A stretch of 64,000 bases of DNA. It comes from Chlorokybus atmophyticus. Lineage: Eukaryota > Streptophyta > Chlorokybophyceae > Chlorokybales > Chlorokybaceae. Below are positions 58,855 through 64,000 of this stretch, piece after piece. Location: contig RHPI01001965.1 of NCBI GenBank assembly GCA_009103225.1, positions 133,328 to 197,327 on the forward strand, in the 5' to 3' direction. The notes under the pieces were generated by a model. The model had not been told where the DNA came from and did no database searches. It saw only the letters and a list, made by a program, of their open reading frames with translations. Made by a program: the position numbers and the translations under genes. Position 1 is the stretch's first letter. Each line of letters opens with the position of its first letter.

Positions 58855-59492
58855 TTAGTGAATGGCAATGTCCGTTGTCTTGGGCGGTTCCTCCTGGTGC
58901 TTCTGCACAGAGACGGTCAGGACGCCGTTCTCGTGCTTGGCGGTGACCTTGCTGGGATCGGTGTTCTGAGGCAGCTTGAATGCGCGCTCAAAGCGGCCAT
59001 AGTTCCTCTCCATTCTGTGCCAGTTGTCACCCTCCTTCTTCTCCTCCTGCAGGGGAAAGCACATAGCTTTCAGCACACATTGCGGCAGCCAGCAGAACGT
59101 AGTAGTAGAGACTCATCTGCATGCACACTCAACGACATCCGTGTCAACTTGACACGTTGACCACCTGTGTAAGAAGCACACATGCGTTCACGCACACGCA
59201 CACACACATATCTACGACCTCCAACTTCTCGTCATACCTTCTTGCGCTCTCCGCTGATGCTGAGCACTCTCCCCTCCAGCACCTGCACTTTGATGTCCTC
59301 CTTGTTCATGCCAGGGACGTCCGCACGGAACTCAAAGGCGTCCTTCTTCTCCACCACGTCTACACTGGCGGTAGGCAGGCGTGCCACGGCGTTGGAGGCG
59401 GCGCCTCCGCGCAGAACGGCGTCCATGAGGCCTTCCATGTCCCGGGGCATGCCAAGCTCCCACTCCCGACCAAAGAAAGGTGACAACGCCAT
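58855..59492 (-). CDS. sHSP-9, class I-like HSP20
   Basis: Small heat-shock chaperone of 148 residues in exons 59238-59492 and 58855-59046. It starts [20 protein letters not shown], almost identical to sHSP-1 at the N-terminus. The core reads [32 protein letters not shown], and [20 protein letters not shown], with the tail TDIAIH (I-A-I). The phase-0 intron is at the shared position. It lies 28 kb from the main cluster, divergent from sHSP-10, in the same order and orientation as pair 1/2. Confidence 0.95.
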
Positions 59493-60157
59493 GCTCGCTT
59501 AGCAGCAACGACTCGCACCAGTGCAAGAAATGCAACCGCAGACAGGCTTCCGTGCACCAAACTTGCAGCGGCGCTAAGGGCACACGTGAGCACACGAGAT
59601 ACTACGTCGACTCCACCCCAGAGCACTCCCCTGATTATATGTTCGCCGCCGCCGCCGCCGCTTCCAGAGCCATGTCTGTGTCAGTCTGTCTTTGTGCAGT
59701 GCAGTCCAGACCCGAAGCTTCCGGTCAGTTCCTGACCTCAGTGAGACTAACCGCGCGGAACGCAGAACCTTCACGATCCGGGACACCCTCGACGGGTTCA
59801 AAGCAGTGTCTTAACGGTGTTACAACTTTGACCGCGGTCCCGAAAACTCCAGACGGAGTCCGTCGCAGTCATGAAACTGCAGCTCCGGTGGGGGAAGCTT
59901 AACGGCGCCTTGGTTAGTTGGCAACGAATAGAGAGAGAGAGCGCGGGAGCCTTCCACAGCATTCTGCCTAAGCCTTCCCACGTGAGCCAGACCTCTCTGG
60001 ACGGCGGCGGCGGTGGCACAGTCCAGGGTATAAGTATAGCCAACCTGTGCAGCGGGGGTGGTAGGCAGATACCAGTGTTCGTAGCGCTCTCGGCGACTTG
60101 TGCGCGTGTGCAGCCTGCTCTAATTAGCTGTCAAGCGGCCTCTCAGCAATCATATCC
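59493..60157. promoter_or_regulatory. Bidirectional heat-shock promoter of sHSP-9/sHSP-10
   Basis: A 665-bp spacer with GAAGCTTC at 59713-59720, the three-unit element GAACCTTCACGAT at 59765-59777 and a half-conserved GGAAGCTT near 59894. A TATATAAT on the minus strand (about 59634-59641) suits sHSP-9. GGTATAAG near 60027 suits sHSP-10. Confidence 0.78.
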
Positions 60158-60795
60158 ATGGCGCTGTCTCTGTTCGCCCCAAGCATGTGGGAGCTCGGCA
60201 TGCCCACCAGCGACTTGGACCAGCTCCTCAGCGCCGTGCTGCGCCCTGCGCAGGAGAGCGGCAGCCAGGTCGCGCGCATGCCTACCACCTCCGTGGACGT
60301 GGTGGAGAAGAAGGACGCCTTCGAGTTCCGTGCGGATGTGCCTGGCATGAAGAAGGAAGACATCAAGGTGCAGGTGCTGGAGGGGAGAGTGCTCAGCATC
60401 AGCGGAGAGCGCAAGATGGTATGTTGATGGAGTTGCATGCAGTCTATGTGTGCGTGCACGTGTGTATGCCATACACATCCGGGATGTGCGGGGATGCATG
60501 TGGGCGCGTGTGTTTCTTGTGTTGGCTATTAGTTACTGTGCATGCGTCTCTACTGCTTGCTGGCTGAATCAATGCGTGCTGAGACGTCTGCCTTCCACTG
60601 CAGGAGGAGAAGAAGGAGGGCGACAACTGGCACAGAGTGGAGCGCAGCTACGGCCGCTTCGAGCGTGCATTCAAGCTGCCGCAGAACACCGATCCCAGCA
60701 AGATTACCGCCAAGCATGAGAACGGCGTCCTGACCATCTCTGTGCAGAAGCGCCAGGAGGAGCCGCCCAAGACAACTGCCATCAACATCGAGTAG
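60158..60795 (+). CDS. sHSP-10, class I-like HSP20
   Basis: Small heat-shock chaperone of 150 residues in exons 60158-60418 and 60604-60795. It starts [20 protein letters not shown]. The core reads [32 protein letters not shown], and [20 protein letters not shown]. The tail [12 protein letters not shown] shows the intact form of the end that sHSP-2 has lost. It is closest to sHSP-7 and sHSP-2 and divergent from sHSP-9. Confidence 0.95.
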
Positions 60796-61525
60796 AAGGC
60801 ACTCAGCTGTATCTAGCGTTGTGAACAGGCTTGGGAACCATCAGCACTGAGCGTGTAGGCCAATGTCTTGTTTGCCAAGTGGACATGCTGCCAATGTGTA
60901 CAGTCGAATATGTAGTATCAAAGCTTTTTGTTTTTTCAAGACCTGTGTGTCTTGCACAGACTTGTCTTGTGCACCTGTCCATGTAATTTGTACATGTGTT
61001 CTCCTGGCATGTTGCTACCTGTGCACGGCCGCACCAAACTCGCACTCACACAATGCAGCAGGAACTTGCCAGCGCGGAACTTTGCAACTGTATGTGATGC
61101 CTTTGCTACACAAGTCACGCTGGCACACCATGTGGGCCCCAGCAACTCAGTTCCTGTGCTTGCATTCTTGCGTTTCCACACATGTCTTGAGTTGGACTGT
61201 TCTTGCGTGATGTCACAGGGCACCAAGCATGCTCACATGCTTACACTTTTGCATGGCGAGGCTATTGTGGCTGGAGTTCGTGGTCAGGTTCAACCAGCGG
61301 TGCATTACGCCAGCATTGGGCAAGCAGAGCAACTCGCACCCAAGCTGCTGCCAAGCTGCTGCATGCGTGCACTTGACGACGCGCAGAACTTGAAGGGTTG
61401 GTAGCTTTGTGTACACAAGCGACGAGGGGCTTCTTGATGCATCAGCACAGCAAGCCCACTGACAAAACATGTCCAACACACACGACGAAGTTGACAACAA
61501 TGCAGTCGAGTACGAACAACAGCTG
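60796..61525. other. Convergent spacer sHSP-10 / methyltransferase-like gene
   Basis: Short frames only. No domain, repeat or RNA gene recognised. Confidence 0.5.
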
Positions 61526-64000
61526 CTACCTATCATCTAGGTCTACGTTGAGAGTGTTCCCCCTCAGGAACGCTGGATCAATGGAGTCTCTATGGAAGTC
61601 ATCATGTTCTCTGTCCAACTGCGCCCTCGCCGCCGTGTACTTCTGCAGACTCACTTGTCCCTGCACCCTCTTCACCTGCGCCTTGGCAGAATCCGCTGTC
61701 GTGTCCGCCACCAGCTGCGCTTTGATCCCAGCAAGCTTGAGAGGCGTGTCGACGCGCTCGCGCTCGAGGGACGCCTTCTCGGCCTCCAACGCGGTCAGGG
61801 CGGTGAGGAGCTTGGCGCGTTTGGAGACGTCGGGGACGGCGCGGCTGCTGCTGCTGTCGGGCTTGGTGAAGAGGGAGGCCGTGTACTTGGACGTCTTCGC
61901 CGCGTTGGCCTGCAGGAGAGAAGTGTGTAAGTTTGGGTGGGTGGATGGGTCGGCGTGTCCGTGTGTGCACGCGCAATTGCGCATGTACGTGCGTGCATGT
62001 GTGTGTGCGCGTCTGTGAGACTGCGTGTCTGTGTGCAAGTGGCATAACGCGCGTGCGTATGTTTGTATACGTGCACGCGCATGGGTAAGTGCGTGTTTGT
62101 CCCTGTGCGTGCACGTGTCAGTGCAATCGCCCCACGTACATCGAGTAGGGGTTGTATGCGCGGTTGTCGCGCCTCCCACGCCCGCTCTTCCGCCTCCAGC
62201 TTATCCTTCCTGCGCGCCAGTCCCTCCTCCAGCGCAAGGGCCTCCTTGTACAGACGCGCGTGACCCGTCGGAGCGTTCGCTGCGTCCGCATCCAGGGCCG
62301 CAAGCCTGAGACACACGCGTGTAGTGTTGATTTCGCATGTGATGTGAGACAATGTCACAATGTACTACCCCTTCTTACTTGGCGAGGTAGTCCTGGTCCT
62401 GTGCTTTGGCGCGTGCGACGTGGGCGGCCCAGTCCTTGTCGCCGTAGCCGGGCGGCTTAACCCCGCGCTCGAGGTGCTCCTTCACCACAGCCACGGACTG
62501 AGCCACAGCCTCCTCTTTCCCCAAACGCGGCTTGCTGCGTGCGTGAACGCATTATTGAAGTTCATCAACGAGTGTTGAGCACTACAGATATCCTTGATGG
62601 AGTGGACGGTGTGCACACCCACGCAAGCACGGTACCACATACCTTGCAGGGTGCTCTGCCGCCCTCTTCTGTGCAAACCTGTCACCCTTCCATGTACCCT
62701 GCAACAATACACAAACACACACACACCATCTCGTCAACCTCAGCACCCTACTTGCTGAGACAACAGCAACACAACCCTTACCGCGACGGTCTTTCGTCGT
62801 ACTGTATTGAACTCCTGCTCCTGCTGGTCGATGTCCCGCAGGCGTCCGACGGTGCTGCTCGTGCGGTAGAGTCGCGCGTCGGCGGCGGGCGTTTTCGATA
62901 ACAGGAAGATGGCCGCGGGCTCGGGCTGAGCCCAAAGAGGGAACGCAAGCTGCCACAACTTCAAACGCTGACGAGACTGCGGACACGGGTTGGTGTTAGT
63001 GGCAGCACCAACACACCTTCCCACAAGTCCGCATGCCCACAGCGATGCGTACTTGCTCGAGGCCTGCCATGGCGAACTGCTCCATCCACCACGACCGGCT
63101 CTGCGCGGGGAAAGACTCTTCCACCCACTGTAGTGCAACAACAACACCACCACATCGTGAGACTCACCCCAACACGTGTGCCCGTACCCACTGGGTTGGC
63201 ACCCCGCACGCACGCTTACCACAGGATTGGCCTCTCCTCCTCCCATCAGCCTCCTGCCTCTCCTCCTCCTTGCATCAGATGCAGTCACCACATCCGAGTT
63301 GATCCCGCTCCCCCTATCCTGCGCGTAGTCCGTCACCTCCCTGATCGCGACGAGCACGTCCGCCCTGGAGACGCGCGCGAGCTCGCGCAGGACGGGGCCA
63401 AGGAGGGAGGGGGGGACGTTCTCCAGGAGGTTGCTGGCGATCACGAGGCCGAAGGAATCGGAGGGGTGGCCGAGGGAAGCCGGGGAACCGGAGGCGAGGA
63501 GCTCCATCAATGACAGAGACTCGCACCTGCGGGGGAGGTGTAGGAAAGATCAGCGCTGTTCACGCCAGACAGGGCATGCAGAGTGGTGCGCGTACGCATG
63601 TGGCAGCGCGCGAGCGTGTGTGTTGGCATTGGCGCATATACGCTTGTGTGCCAGAGCGCACACTGTGTCTACGGATGCATGATGTACCTCATGCAACAGC
63701 ACACACCTTCTTATCCATGTATCCGACCCAGCAAACACCAACGTGCACACACACGCACGCTCGTGCACCCGCATGACGCCACGCCACTTACATTTTGGGC
63801 AGAGGTAGTATGACGGGCGCGGGATCAATCCCATGCACGATCACTCCTCTCGCGTTCATATGCCATAGGAACCCGCACGCCTCTTCCCCGACATACAGCA
63901 TATCCCCCGCATCTTCCCGATACACTTCCATGACCATGGGCACGACGGCGCAGGCGGTGGCGGGGCAGGCTGGCAGCGGCGGGGGAGGGGGAGGGGAGGG
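61526..64000 (-). CDS. Methyltransferase-like protein with coiled-coil C-terminus (5' end outside window)
   Basis: Partial gene; the first exon seen (63792 to the edge) is incomplete. Later exons join in phase: 63220-63526, 63053-63127, 62782-62976, 62643-62698, 62379-62534, 62140-62305 and 61526-61909. The visible start is Pro-rich, then VYREDAGDMLYVGEEACGFL and VIVHGIDPAP, which resemble a degenerate SAM-binding motif I and its acidic loop. FGLVIASNLLENVPPSLLGP, LRELARVSRADVLVAIREV and WWMEQFAMAGLEQ fit the later strands of a class I methyltransferase of the plant uncharacterised type. The last 200 residues are charged and helical (ARLYKEALALEEGLARRKDK, TALTALEAEKASLERERVDT), probably a coiled coil. 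Whether it is an active enzyme cannot be judged, as motif I is poor. The substrate is unknown. Confidence 0.6.

Overview
The window is nuclear DNA of an intron-rich eukaryote, most likely a photosynthetic alga and probably a green one. Nearly every gene is split by short GT-AG introns that begin GTGAGT- or GTAAG-like and end in CAG. Two genes carry N-termini that look like plastid transit peptides. The gene set (two acetate kinases, a plastid-type tryptophan/tyrosine permease, a Tat-type lumenal cupredoxin, plant-like class I small heat-shock proteins) fits the green lineage. TGTAA motifs lie shortly after several stops (30939, 36794, 58248), as in chlorophyte poly(A) signals. The species call is inference. 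Introns and spacers are full of alternating purine-pyrimidine tracts (ACAC, TGCATGCA, GTGTGCGC).

Layout. 0.5-3.3 kb: a minus-strand F-box protein gene, head-to-head with a plus-strand TMEM245/AI-2E-type membrane protein (3.9-7.5 kb). 7.5-9.3 kb: an AT-rich spacer. 9.3-12.0 kb: an ATG18/WIPI beta-propeller. 12.8-30.9 kb: a small heat-shock protein (sHSP/HSP20) cluster of eight genes, six of them in three divergent pairs, with long spacers and one unrecognised gene (24.6-26.3 kb). 31.5-33.0 kb: a minus-strand caffeoyl-CoA-type O-methyltransferase, divergent from acetate kinase 1 (33.6-36.7 kb). 37.7-39.2 kb: a small unknown minus-strand protein, divergent from proteasome subunit alpha-5 (39.5-41.3 kb). 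43.2-45.4 kb: acetate kinase 2 on minus, with a mitochondrial-type presequence. 46.6-53.2 kb: an SHPRH-type SNF2 helicase with PHD and RING fingers. 53.9-56.6 kb: a plastid aromatic amino-acid permease on minus, only 235 bp from a divergent, twin-arginine cupredoxin (56.8-58.2 kb). 58.9-60.8 kb: a fourth divergent sHSP pair. 61.5 kb to the edge: a methyltransferase-like gene that continues beyond base 64000.

Themes. The window holds ten sHSP genes, all split by introns. Eight form four divergent pairs. Three of these pairs (12.8-14.6, 29.0-30.9 and 58.9-60.8 kb) are copies of one ancestral pair, the middle copy inverted. The spacers of these three pairs, and the promoters of the two solo genes, contain GAA-nn-TTC heat-shock elements. 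One copy has lost its C-terminal I-x-I tail to an in-frame stop. The two acetate kinases share nearly all intron positions but seem to differ in targeting. Most other genes are also head-to-head, so short shared promoters dominate this locus.
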